Positions 50,101 to 57,433 of a stretch of 64,000 bases of DNA are shown piece after piece. Origin of the DNA: WHSW01 sp963777775 (GTDB lineage: Bacteria > Actinomycetota > Thermoleophilia > Solirubrobacterales > 70-9); assembly GCA_963777775.1 (NCBI GenBank), contig CAVZRL010000009.1, positions 1,302,001-1,366,000 on the forward strand, read 5' to 3'. Under the pieces are notes generated by a model. It saw only the letters and a list, made by a program, of their open reading frames with translations, made no database searches and was not told where the DNA came from. The position numbers and the translations under genes are program-made. How positions within the stretch are numbered: position 1 is the first letter of the stretch; the number at the start of each line of letters is the position of its first letter.

Positions 50101-50192
50101 ATCGGGGAGTGGGCCAGCGTGGCGCGAAAGCGCCCGATCACCTCGCCCGCACGCCCCGAGTTCGGGGGCCCGCTGATCACCGCGACGGCCAT
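47127..50192 (-). CDS. Second helicase-nuclease subunit with degenerate P-loop (AddB/AdnA-like)
   Basis: 1021 residues. The N-terminal P-loop is GPPNSGRA (residues 8-15): Arg replaces the catalytic Lys, so it is probably an inactive motor, as in AddB and AdnA. Later helicase remnants include VFLYGFDDLSRTQIELV and LFCASLQDGEFPSSAPPDPLL. The C-terminal PD-(D/E)XK nuclease has GRIDRIDV and IVRDYKTGKRVPRA (near 860-880), bracketed by Cys in WVECPYRWF (about 716) and Cys-x3-Cys-x5-Cys in CPKYCGFQPIC (about 988), matching the 4Fe-4S nuclease seen in AddB. ATG 50192; first gene of the pair. The naming AddAB or AdnAB cannot be settled from motifs. Confidence 0.88.
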   Translation of the reverse strand: MAVAVISGPPNSGRAGEVIGRFRATLAHSPILVVPTGDDVAAFERELCIGTAATLGGSIVTFAALEAEVAGSLAVSLPPPLTTPQREALVRAAIRRAPPARLRRSAARPGFAPALDALIAELQAALLDPQQFVRIVAALEEPAYETELAALYAAYVELRDASGRGDRAVVAEAAIAALRSDPAGWGRRPVFLYGFDDLSRTQIELVRELARTTEVTIAVNYADRRALAVRAGLLARLAEELGADPPHELPFDPDYTSSAALRHLDRELFEPDAGTVAPDEGLALLESAGARGEAEAIGIEISRLLRRDYGPDEIAIVVRRPESSGPLLADVLADLGLPVALEASLPLASTCVGSSLTALCRAAADETAVEAMLAHLRCDPSLPAGAVDGVERRVRRGDAQTVDAATERWEHPPRHLASLREAPDGAARLRSLARSARELAEGAHRGRAPLAGRTGEGEATVPFSALELRAGVAAAELLDELASVGALPGCEAPDLGEALAALESASVPHWRGPASGRIRILSPSRARVARVRALFCASLQDGEFPSSAPPDPLLSEERRQAIGNPDLRRVEQADQERYLFHSCVSRPTERLYLSWQSSDDDGGALARSPFVDEVLDLLDPKPEVRARGPERAVIAADEATTDRGLARALALGGWRLDREAALARLGVGGRRAAETLRLFEGLPDPDQLPGPLRAPAVLDQLGASEVFSANSLEGWVECPYRWFVSHELSPQRLEPEADPLWLGGVVHWALERLYREAPGADSIPRPGDVARWRERFAALLEEGAASRARAPLNSTRRAALARARIQVEAFLESEAETETEFRPAPELLELGFGPLDDLDDQQSAPREALRLGELALRGRIDRIDVAGDGRSAIVRDYKTGKRVPRAAEFADGGTLQIQLYMRAVREVLELDPVAGLYQPLGAANPGDRRPRGIAANDDERLVGLGLVGKDLRDRDELDRVQEEAAATAVEAAGEMRAGLIGRRPIGGACPKYCGFQPICRLERAVGAVGEANGNGTEGGEG

Positions 50193-50273
50193 TCCCGTTC
50201 AGCATAGGTCGCGACCCGGGCGCGCTTTCGGTCGCGCTTTTGACGTCCTGGGACGGATCTATCTTGCGCGGCG

Positions 50274-50729
50274 ATGTCCCTCTGCTTCATCGATCCAGCC
50301 GACGCGGTTCGCGCGATCGCGGACTCGATCGGTCGCGAGGCGCGCCGCCAGCTGCTCGGCGAGGCGGTCCGCGCCTGGGTCGACGAGATCCCCGACGACG
50401 AGCTCGAGGCCCACTACGCGAAGGCGATCTCCGAGCTGGACGAGCACGACATCTCGATGCTGGCCGCCTGGCACGCGTCGATGGACGTCGGCCACCCGAT
50501 CCCGAATCGCGACTACCTGATGGGTGCCTTCCCGGCGCTCGGCGTGCACCGCCGCGAGGCGCTCAAGCTCGCCGCCGGGTTCCGCGGCGAGGAGGCGGTC
50601 GATCGCGGAGTGACCGAGGAGCGCGCGCTCGAGACCGTGCTCGAGTGGCTCTCGGGGCCGCGGCTGATGGAGCTGGCGCTGGAGGCGACCGAGCTCTACA
50701 TCTGGGATCGGGCCGGAAGCGACAACTAG
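50274..50729 (+). CDS. Hypothetical helical protein
   Basis: 151 residues, no family recognised. It looks soluble and mostly alpha-helical, acidic (RAWVDEIPDDELEAHYAKAISELDEHDISML), with two histidines in WHASMDVGHPIPNRDYL and a C-terminal ELALEATELYIWDRAGSDN. TATCTT at 50260-50265, 8 bases before the ATG, is a possible -10, with TTTGAC at 50239-50244 as a poor, short-spaced -35. The frame is well supported by codon usage like its neighbours. Confidence 0.65.
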   Translation: MSLCFIDPADAVRAIADSIGREARRQLLGEAVRAWVDEIPDDELEAHYAKAISELDEHDISMLAAWHASMDVGHPIPNRDYLMGAFPALGVHRREALKLAAGFRGEEAVDRGVTEERALETVLEWLSGPRLMELALEATELYIWDRAGSDN

Positions 50730-50811
50730 ACGGCTTCAGGGGCGGTCGAAGGGCCGTTCCCGGGTCGTAACGCGATGCCCTGGCGACCTCGGCGCCTGCC
50801 AAGATCCCGCG

Positions 50812-51543
50812 ATGCGGCTGCTGTCGATAAATCATCAGCGCGACGCGGGGCCCGGGGTGTTCGCCGAAGCGATCGCGGGCGCCGGCGCTCAGCTCGACGA
50901 GTGGTTCATTGCCGAGACGCAAGTACCGCCCGCCGACCCCACCGGCTTCGACGCGGTGATGAGCTTCGGCGGCTCCATGGACGTCGACCAGGAGGAGCTC
51001 CATCCATGGCTGGTCGACGAGAAGGCACTCCTGCAGAAGCTGCTCACCGCAGGCACCCCGTTTCTGGGCGTCTGCCTCGGCGCCCAGCTTCTCTCCGAGG
51101 CGGCGGGGGGTAACGCGCACCGGCTCGCCCGGCCGGAGATCGGTTGGCTCGAGGTCGAGGTCTGCACGGACGGCGCACACGACGCGCTGCTCGGGACCCT
51201 CGCGCCGCACTTCGAGGCCTTCGAGTGGCACCACTGGGCCTGCGGGGTTCCCGGTCATGCGACCGTCCTCGCCCGCACGCCAGCCAGTACCCAGGCGTTC
51301 CGGATCGGCGACTGCGCTTGGGGGATCCAGTTCCACGCCGAGGTGACGCCGGCCGACGCCGAGGCCTGGATTACCGAGCACGAGTCCGAGAGCGAGGCGA
51401 AGCGGCTCGGGATCGATCCCGAGGCCCTGCGCGCGCAGACGGCGCCGCGGATTGCGGCCTGGAACGTGCTCGGGCGCGAGCTATGCGCCCGCTTCCTCGC
51501 AGCGATCGAGGCCCGTCACGACGCCGGGGTTCAGTCCGCCTGA
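50812..51543 (+). CDS. Class I glutamine amidotransferase-like protein (GuaA-N type)
   Basis: 243 residues. GVCLGAQLLSEAAGG places the nucleophile at Cys88; FHAEVT gives His175 and Glu177, a complete Cys-His-Glu triad. MRLLSINHQRDAGPGVF at the start and the oxyanion-like SFGGSMDVDQEEL fit GMP synthase-like amidotransferases without the synthase domain. Such stand-alone proteins cut or form gamma-glutamyl bonds in amine pathways or act on unknown substrates. Just 3' of the amine-catabolic minus-strand operon, tail to tail with the SDR by 13 bases, so a link to that pathway is possible. Confidence 0.85.
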   Translation: MRLLSINHQRDAGPGVFAEAIAGAGAQLDEWFIAETQVPPADPTGFDAVMSFGGSMDVDQEELHPWLVDEKALLQKLLTAGTPFLGVCLGAQLLSEAAGGNAHRLARPEIGWLEVEVCTDGAHDALLGTLAPHFEAFEWHHWACGVPGHATVLARTPASTQAFRIGDCAWGIQFHAEVTPADAEAWITEHESESEAKRLGIDPEALRAQTAPRIAAWNVLGRELCARFLAAIEARHDAGVQSA

Positions 51544-52286
51544 ATCGGGGTCAGGTAGGCGGCCGAGAGCCCGCCGTCGGCGAGAAAGGTGGTGCCGGTC
51601 ACGAACGAGGCGTCCTCGCTGGCCAGAAACGCGGCGGCGCGCGCGATCTCCTGCGGCTCGCCGAACCGGCCCATCGGGATGTGGACGAGCCGCTTCGCCG
51701 CCCGCTCGGGGTCCTTGGCGAACAGCTCGCGCAGCAGCGGCGTGTTGACCGGACCGGGGCAGAGGGCGTTCACCCGCACGCCGCGGTCGGCGAGCTCGAC
51801 CGCGAGCTCGCGCGACATGCTGAGCACGGCGCCCTTCGACGCGGTGTAGGAGATCTGCGAGACCGCGGCGCCCTTGACGGCGACGAAGGACGCGGTGTTG
51901 ATCACCGAGCCTCCACCGGCGGCGAGCAGGTGAGGGATGCCGTGCTTGCAGCAGAGGAAGACCGAGCGCACGTTGACGTCCTGGACCCGCTGCCAGGCCT
52001 CGAGATCGGTCTCGAGCACCGACTGGTCGTCGTTGGGGTTGATACCTGCGTTGTTGAACAGGACGTCGATTCGCCCGAGCTCGGCGGCGACCCGCGCGTA
52101 CATCTCGCGAACCTGGTCCTCGTCGGTGACGTCGGCGACCAGCGACAGCTCCCCCTCCGCCCCCTCGGCGAGGTCGACCCCGGCGACCCTCGCGCCCCGC
52201 TCGGTGAAGACGCGGGCCGACTCGGCCCCGATCCCGCTCGCGGCGCCGGTGATCACGCAGACCTTGCCCTCGAGCTGCGCGGCCAT
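51531..52286 (-). CDS. Short-chain dehydrogenase/reductase
   Basis: 251 residues of the classical SDR family: NAD(P) motif TGAASGIGAESA (Gly14, Gly18, Gly20), an Asp (VAGVDLAEGA) after strand 2 favouring NAD, NNAGINPND, INTASFVAVKGAAVSQISYTASKGAV with catalytic Ser, Tyr and Lys, and PGPVNTPLL. The end LADGGLSAAYLTPIQ is usual. Probably oxidises or reduces an alcohol or keto product of the amine pathway; the substrate is unknown. One-base overlap with the aldehyde dehydrogenase (TGATG) puts it in that operon. Confidence 0.9.
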   Translation of the reverse strand: MAAQLEGKVCVITGAASGIGAESARVFTERGARVAGVDLAEGAEGELSLVADVTDEDQVREMYARVAAELGRIDVLFNNAGINPNDDQSVLETDLEAWQRVQDVNVRSVFLCCKHGIPHLLAAGGGSVINTASFVAVKGAAVSQISYTASKGAVLSMSRELAVELADRGVRVNALCPGPVNTPLLRELFAKDPERAAKRLVHIPMGRFGEPQEIARAAAFLASEDASFVTGTTFLADGGLSAAYLTPIQAD

Positions 52287-53647
52287 CAGCCTCCCTCCGT
52301 CGCGAAGTAGACATTCTTGACCTCGGTGTAGTGCTCGAGCGCGTTCGGCCCGAGCTCGCGGCCGACCCCGGACTGCTTGAAGCCCCCGAACGGGGTCGAG
52401 ACGCGCACCGAGCTGTTCGAGTTGACCGAGATCACCCCGGTCTCGAGCGCCCGCGCGACCCGCAGCGCCCGCGCGCCGTCGCGGGTCCAGACCGAGCCCG
52501 AGAGGCCGTAGATGGTGTCGTTGGCGATCCGCACCGCGTCGCGCTCGTCGTCGAATCCGATCACGCAGGCGACCGGGCCGAAGATCTCCTCCCGCGCCGC
52601 GCGGTCGTCGTTGCTGACCGGCGCGAGGACGGTGGGGGGGAACCAGAAGCCGGGGCCGTCGGGCGCCGATCCGCGGATCGCGATCGGGGCATCGTCGGGC
52701 ACGAACGAGGCGACCGTCTCGCGATGCGCGGCCGAGATCAGCGGGCCCATCTGGGTCTCGTCGGCGAGCGGGTCGCCGACCTCGATCGCGGTCACCGCGC
52801 GCTCGAGCGCGGCCATGAACTCGTCGATCGCGCTGCGCTCGACCAGGATCCGCGAGCGCGCGCAGCAGTCCTGCCCGGCGTTGTCGAAGACCGCCACCGG
52901 GGCCGCCGCCGCGGCGGCCTCGAGGTCGGCGTCGGCGAAGACGATGTTGGCCGACTTGCCGCCCAGCTCCAGGGTCACCCGCTTGATCGTCTGCGCCGCG
53001 CCGGCCGCTATCTGCCGCCCGACTTCGGTCGAGCCGGTAAACGCGACCTTGGCGACGTCGGGGTGCTCGACCAACCGCTGCCCGCAGACCGAGCCCGGTC
53101 CGGCGACCACGTTGAGCACCCCGGCCGGCAGCCCGGCGTCGAGCACGATCCGCTCCAGCTCGAGCGCGGTCAGCGGGGTCAGCTCGGCCGGCTTGAGCAC
53201 GATCGTGTTGCCGGCGGCGAGCGCCGGCGCGACCTTCCACGAGGCGATCACGAGCGGGAAGTTCCAGGGCGTGATCAGGCCGACGACGCCGAGCGGCTCG
53301 CGGAAGGTCAAATCGACCCCGCCGGCGACCGGGATCGTCTCGCCGAGCAGCCGCTCGGGGGCGCCCGCGTAGTAGCGGAAGCACTCGATCACCATCGCGA
53401 TCTCGCCGCGCGCCGAGCCGATCGGCTTGCCCGCGTTGCGCGCCTCGAGCGTCGCCAGCTCGCCGGCGCGCTCCTCGAGCGCGTCGGCGAGGCGCCGGAT
53501 CAGCGCCGCGCGGTCAGCCGGGGAGACCGCTCTCCAGGCCGGGAAGGCGGCCTTCGCCGCGGCGACGGCGGCGTCGGTCTCCTCGACCCCGGCCCGCGGG
53601 ACCTCGGCCATCACCCGCTCGGTGGCGGGCTCGACGACCGCGATCAC
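52286..53647 (-). CDS. Aldehyde dehydrogenase (gamma-glutamyl-aminoaldehyde/betaine-aldehyde type)
   Basis: 453 residues from GTG 53647, overlapping the PuuD-like stop (GTGA). NAD-binding ITPWNFPLVIASWKVAPALAAGNTIVLKPAE, FTGSTEVGRQI, catalytic Glu227 in LELGGKS and Cys261 in NAGQDCCARSR, and IFGPVACVIGF, FGGFKQSGVGREL near the end. In the Puu polyamine route an ALDH of this type oxidises gamma-glutamyl-gamma-aminobutyraldehyde before hydrolysis, so the order here (ligase, hydrolase, ALDH) makes that assignment plausible, though the same fold also serves betaine aldehyde and ethanolamine-derived aldehydes. The substrate is inferred only. Confidence 0.9.
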   Translation of the reverse strand: MIAVVEPATERVMAEVPRAGVEETDAAVAAAKAAFPAWRAVSPADRAALIRRLADALEERAGELATLEARNAGKPIGSARGEIAMVIECFRYYAGAPERLLGETIPVAGGVDLTFREPLGVVGLITPWNFPLVIASWKVAPALAAGNTIVLKPAELTPLTALELERIVLDAGLPAGVLNVVAGPGSVCGQRLVEHPDVAKVAFTGSTEVGRQIAAGAAQTIKRVTLELGGKSANIVFADADLEAAAAAAPVAVFDNAGQDCCARSRILVERSAIDEFMAALERAVTAIEVGDPLADETQMGPLISAAHRETVASFVPDDAPIAIRGSAPDGPGFWFPPTVLAPVSNDDRAAREEIFGPVACVIGFDDERDAVRIANDTIYGLSGSVWTRDGARALRVARALETGVISVNSNSSVRVSTPFGGFKQSGVGRELGPNALEHYTEVKNVYFATEGG

Positions 53648-54364
53648 GCCGCTACCCCCTGTGGGCGCGCCGCCGCCGCCAGCGCCGCGATCACCGCGCT
53701 CGGCCGCTCCTCCTCGGCGTGCCAGAGGATCCCCAGCGCCCACGGGTGCCCGGTCACCTCGATTGCCTCGACGACCTCGCCCGGGTCCGCCCAGCCACTC
53801 GCGACCACGCCCTCGCCGAGCCTCGCCAGGCCCTGATGATGGTGCGAGCGCACCGAGACGCGCTCGCCACCCACCGCGGCCGCCGCCAGCGAGCCGGGCT
53901 CGAGCCCGACCTCGTGATCGGCGAACCGGCCCGGCGTATGCAGGTGGGTGGCGAGGTCGGCGAGATGCTGGTCGAGGGTCCCGCCGCGGACGACGTTGAG
54001 CAGCTGCATCCCGCGGCAGATCCCGAGCAACGGCAGGTCGCGGGCGAGCGCGGCGCGGGCGAGCGCGAGCTCGAACCGGTCGCGCTCGGCCCTGAATCCG
54101 ATCGTGCTCGGGGCGGCGATCGCGCCGTATGCCGCGGGGTCGAGGTCGGCGCCGCCGGCCAGGATCAGCCCGTCGAGCAGATCGAGCACGCTCGTCGGGC
54201 GCGCTCGCCCCCGCCTCGTTGGCCGGCAGCAGGACCGGCAGCGCTCCGGCATCGGTGACGGCGGCCGAGTAGCTGCGCTGCGAGATGTTGGTCTCGACGT
54301 CCTCCCAGACCGTCCAGCGCGCGCTTTCGATCGCCGCCGTGATCCCGATCACCGGGCGCGGCAT
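53644..54364 (-). pseudogene. PuuD-like gamma-glutamyl hydrolase, frameshifted (class I amidotransferase)
   Basis: Would hydrolyse gamma-glutamyl-GABA or a related gamma-glutamyl amide to glutamate. The N-terminal part PRPVIGITAAIESARWTVWE to LPVLLPANEAG reads from ATG 54364, but the remainder PTSVLDLLDGLILAGGADLDPAAYG, GICRGMQLLNVVRGGTLDQH (nucleophile Cys), SHHHQGL and ALGILWHAEEE (His, Glu) is in the +1 frame. The break lies at a run of five G on the coding strand (54212-54208); with four G the gene is open throughout at about 239 residues. So the gene is complete apart from one extra base: a real mutation, slippage, or sequencing error. Stop overlaps the ALDH GTG. Confidence 0.82.
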
Positions 54365-54365
54365 C

Positions 54366-54405
54366 AGAGCCAATTGGGTTCGGCTTCGGCTGAAACCCAG
54401 GCTCT
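54366..54405 (-). promoter_or_regulatory. 12-bp interrupted hairpin ending at the PuuD-like start codon
   Basis: On the minus strand AGAGCC-TGGGTT pairs with AACCCA-ATT-GGCTCT (54405-54394 with 54380-54366, 3-base bulge, 13-base loop), in the 58-base gap after the glutamine-synthetase-like gene. One base separates it from ATG 54364 and no ribosome-binding site intervenes, so it may attenuate or control translation. Confidence 0.45.
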
Positions 54406-54422
54406 TGAGGTCTGCCTCCGCC

Positions 54423-55751
54423 TCACAGTCGCTCGAAGCCCCGAACGCGCTCCCAGTCGGTGACCGTCGCCTCGAGCGCGCCGAGCTCGATGTTCGCGCG
54501 GTTGAGGTAGTGGTCGACGACCTCCTGGCCGAAGGCCTCGCGGGCGATCTCGCTGGCGCCGAAGAGGTCGCGGGCGTCGTACATGTTCTGCGGCACATGC
54601 GGCTTGTCGGCGGTGTAGGCGTTGCCCTCGAGCGGCTCCTCGAGCGGCAGCTCCGAGTCGACCCCGTGCAGCCCGGCGGCGATCATCGCCGCCAGCGCCA
54701 GATACGGATTGACGTCCGCGCCCGGCATCCGGTTCTCGAGCCGCTTCCCCTGTCCGTGGCCGACGACGCGCAGCGAGCAGGTGCGGTTGTCGTGTCCCCA
54801 GGCGACCGCGGTGGGCGCGAACGAGCCCGGCGCGAAGCGCTTGTATGAGTTGATGTGCGGGGCGAAGAACAGGGTCAGCTCCCGCAGTGCGGCGATCTGG
54901 CCGGCGAGAAAGTGGTCGAAGGTCTGCGGCTCGTCGGCGAACAGGTTCTGCCCGTCCTCGCGAGCGACCGAGCAGTGGATGTGGCACGAATTGCCCTCGC
55001 GCTCGTTGAACTTCGCCATGAAGGTGATCGACACCCCGTCCTGGGCGGCGATCTCCTTGGCGCCGTTCTTGTAGATCACGTGATCGTCGGAGGTGCTGAG
55101 CGCGTCGGCGTAGTGGAAGTTGATCTCGTGCTGGCCGAAGTTGCATTCGCCCTTCGAGTTCTCGACCGGCATCCCGGCCGCCATCATCGAGTTGCGGATC
55201 CGCCGGATCAGCGGCTCGACCCGGGCGGTTCCGAGCATCGAGTAGTCGACGTTGTAGAGATTCGCCGGGTCGAGGTCCGTGTATCCCTTCTTCCACGCCT
55301 CCTCGTAGGTGTCGCGAAAGACGATGAACTCGAGCTCGGTGCCCGCCATCGCCCTCCAGCCGCGCTCGCCGAGCCGGTCGAGCTGGCGACGAAGGATCTG
55401 GCGCGGGGAGGCGACGACGTCGGAGCCGTCCTCCCAGCCCAGGTCCGCCATCAGCAGCACGGTGCCCTCGTGCCAGGGGATCGGGCGCAGGGTGTCGAAG
55501 TCGGGCTTCATCATGAAGTCGCCGTAGCCACGTTCCCACGAGGACATCTCGTAGCCCGCGACGGTGTCCATGTCGACGTCGACGGCGAGCAGGTAGTTGC
55601 AGCCCTCGGCGCCGTGCTCCACCACGTCGTCGAGGAAGTGCGCCGCGGTCAGCCGCTTGCCCTGCAGCCGTCCCTCCATGTCGGCGATCGTCAGCAGCAC
55701 GGTGTCCACGGCCCCGTCCTTGACCGCTTTCCGGAGCTCGTCAAGCGTCAC
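54423..55751 (-). CDS. Glutamine synthetase-like gamma-glutamyl amine ligase (GlnA3/GlnA4/PuuA group)
   Basis: 442 residues from GTG 55751 with GGGAGG 8 bases upstream, which decides it over the longer frame. ATP-dependent ligase of the GS fold: TLDELRKAVKDGAVDTVLLTIADMEGRLQGKRL, GTELEFIVF (metal Glu), NFGQHEINFHYADAL, HIHCSV, and RTCSLRVVGHGQGKRLENRMPGADVNPYLALAAMI. The adenylylation Tyr region of GlnA is missing. Relatives PuuA and Streptomyces GlnA3/GlnA4 glutamylate polyamines or ethanolamine. With PuuD-like hydrolase and ALDH next in the operon, a gamma-glutamyl amine role is likely; housekeeping ammonia assimilation is unlikely. Confidence 0.88.
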   Translation of the reverse strand: MTLDELRKAVKDGAVDTVLLTIADMEGRLQGKRLTAAHFLDDVVEHGAEGCNYLLAVDVDMDTVAGYEMSSWERGYGDFMMKPDFDTLRPIPWHEGTVLLMADLGWEDGSDVVASPRQILRRQLDRLGERGWRAMAGTELEFIVFRDTYEEAWKKGYTDLDPANLYNVDYSMLGTARVEPLIRRIRNSMMAAGMPVENSKGECNFGQHEINFHYADALSTSDDHVIYKNGAKEIAAQDGVSITFMAKFNEREGNSCHIHCSVAREDGQNLFADEPQTFDHFLAGQIAALRELTLFFAPHINSYKRFAPGSFAPTAVAWGHDNRTCSLRVVGHGQGKRLENRMPGADVNPYLALAAMIAAGLHGVDSELPLEEPLEGNAYTADKPHVPQNMYDARDLFGASEIAREAFGQEVVDHYLNRANIELGALEATVTDWERVRGFERL

Positions 55752-55773
55752 CCGATACCTCCCGACATCGCTT

Positions 55774-55794
55774 ATGGTTGGTCGATCGGACCAT
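55774..55794. promoter_or_regulatory. Operator-like dyad between the GS-like and FGGY kinase genes
   Basis: ATGGTTGGTCGATCGGACCAT contains TGGTC-N5-GACCA (55779-55793) nested in ATGGT-N11-ACCAT. The half-sites resemble those of GntR/FadR-type regulators (TGGTC...GACCA), and the site lies 23 bases upstream of GTG 55751 in the divergent gap. A regulator gene is not in the window. Confidence 0.45.
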
Positions 55795-55858
55795 TGGCGG
55801 CAGCCTATCCACGGGTCGCACGATGTCAACCCCGGCTCGTGCCGGGGCGCTCGGCCTG

Positions 55859-57433
55859 ATGGCCGAGCAGCTGCTGCTCGGCGTCGACGAGGGGACGACC
55901 GGAGTCAAGGCGGCGCTCTTTGACCGCGAGCTGCGCCCGGTGCGCGAGGCACGCCGCGAGAAGGTCAACCGCCACCCGCAGCCTGGATGGGTCGAGCAGG
56001 ACGGCGAGGAGGTGCTCTCGGCGGCGGTCGATGCAATCGCCGAGGTGCTCACGGACGCCCCTGGGGAGGTGGTCGCATGCGGGCTCGACCACCAGGGCGA
56101 GTCGGTGCTCGCCTGGGACGCTGAGAGCGGCCGGCCGCTGAGCCCGATCGTCGTCTGGCAGGACAAGCGCTCACAGGAGGCACTCGACCGGCTTGCCGAT
56201 CGCGAGGCCGAGGTCCAGGCGGCGAGCGGGCTGCCGTTCGATCCGTACTTCTCCGCCGCCAAGCTCGCCTGGCTGCTCGAACACGAGGACGCGGTTCGGG
56301 AGGCCCACGAGCGCGGCACCCTACGCATGGGGACCGTCGACTCGTTCCTCTGCGACCGCCTCGGGGCCGGCTTCGCCACCGACCCCTCGACCGCCTCGCG
56401 CACCCAGCTTCAGCGGATCGACGCCCCCGGCAGCTTCGACTCGGGGCTCTGCGAGGTCTTCGGCGTCCCGCCGGAGACGCTGCCCGAGATCCGCGAGACC
56501 GCCGGCGAGCTCGGCACCCTGGCGCACCCGAGTTGGCCGGTAGAACTTGCGCTCTGCGGCCAGACCGTCGACCAGCAGGCGGCCCTGGCCGGGGCCGGCG
56601 CCGTCGTGCCCGGCCGGGTCAAGGCCACGTACGGGACCGGCGTCTTCGTCCTTGCCCACGTCGGCGAGCAGGTCCCCGAGCCGTCCGGTGGCCTGCTGCC
56701 GACGGTCGCCTGGACGATCGGTGGCCGGACCGAGTACGCGCTCGACGGCGGCGTCTTCGCCGCCGGGGCGATGCTCGAGTGGCTCTGCCGCGAGCTCGGA
56801 CTCGCCGATCAGCCCGCAGCGGTCGGCTCGCTGGCCCGCCAGGCCGCCGACGCCGGCGGCGCGCTGGTCCTGCCCGGGATCGCCGGACTCGGGGCGCCGT
56901 GGTGGCGCCCCGACGCACGGGCAGTGCTGGCCGGGATCACGGGGGGCACGACCGGAGCGCAGGTGGCGCGCTCGGCGCTGGAGGGCATCGCCTGGCGGGT
57001 CGCCGACATCGTCGAGGCGATCCGCGAGAGCGTCGAGGTCGACAGCCTGCGCGTCGACGGCGGGCTCACCAACGAGCCGCTGATGCTCGAGCTCCAGGCC
57101 GACGCGATCGGGGTCCCGGTCGAGGCGGCGGGCGCCGATGCGACGGTGCTCGGCGCCGCGGCGCTGGCGGGGGTGGGCGCCGGCATGTTCGGCTCGCTCG
57201 CCGAGGCCGCGGAGCTGCTGCCCGTCGATCGCACGGTCGAGCCCCAACGCGACGACGCCTGGCGCGCCGCCGCAGCACGGGCGCTGGCGCGAGTTCGTGC
57301 AGGCGACCGCCGCGCTCGACCCGCTGCTAGGCGAGCCGAGCGCGGCGGGGTCGAGTCAGCCCGGTCCGGGTCCGCGCGCCGTGCCGCCGCCCGGATCGGT
57401 GCCGGCGGCGGGCGCCGGCTCCTCGGACGGTGA
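55859..57433 (+). CDS. FGGY-family carbohydrate kinase (glycerol-kinase-like), 3' end probably frameshifted
   Basis: About 524 residues. LLLGVDEGTTGVKAALFDRELRPV (first phosphate loop), CGLDHQGESVLAWD, IVVWQDKRSQEAL, VKATYGTGVFVLAHVG, LDGGVFAAGAMLEWL, LPGIAGLGAPWWRPDARAVLAGIT, and LRVDGGLTNEPLMLELQADAIGVPVE, the adenosine-binding motif. Closest in motif to glycerol kinase; the sugar or polyol is not known. Start ATG 55859 fits family; ATG 55823 and TTG 55778 are alternatives. After DDAWRAA the annotated frame gives arginine-rich RARPAARRAERGG to 57433, while the +1 frame gives QHGRWREFVQATAALDPLLGE, so a one-base insertion near 57255-57275 is likely. Overlaps the opposing permease gene. Confidence 0.82.
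   Translation: MAEQLLLGVDEGTTGVKAALFDRELRPVREARREKVNRHPQPGWVEQDGEEVLSAAVDAIAEVLTDAPGEVVACGLDHQGESVLAWDAESGRPLSPIVVWQDKRSQEALDRLADREAEVQAASGLPFDPYFSAAKLAWLLEHEDAVREAHERGTLRMGTVDSFLCDRLGAGFATDPSTASRTQLQRIDAPGSFDSGLCEVFGVPPETLPEIRETAGELGTLAHPSWPVELALCGQTVDQQAALAGAGAVVPGRVKATYGTGVFVLAHVGEQVPEPSGGLLPTVAWTIGGRTEYALDGGVFAAGAMLEWLCRELGLADQPAAVGSLARQAADAGGALVLPGIAGLGAPWWRPDARAVLAGITGGTTGAQVARSALEGIAWRVADIVEAIRESVEVDSLRVDGGLTNEPLMLELQADAIGVPVEAAGADATVLGAAALAGVGAGMFGSLAEAAELLPVDRTVEPQRDDAWRAAAARALARVRAGDRRARPAARRAERGGVESARSGSARRAAARIGAGGGRRLLGR

Noticed and set aside
54208..54212. Programmed +1 frameshift in the PuuD-like gene
   Set aside because: No slippery stop-codon context as in prfB; a simple G5 indel explains it. 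Kept as a test in the findings.
52286..54598. Fusion of PuuD N-terminus with aldehyde dehydrogenase
   Set aside because: The joining stretch (about 54205-53650) is arginine/proline-rich shadow; the true PuuD sequence runs there in another frame.
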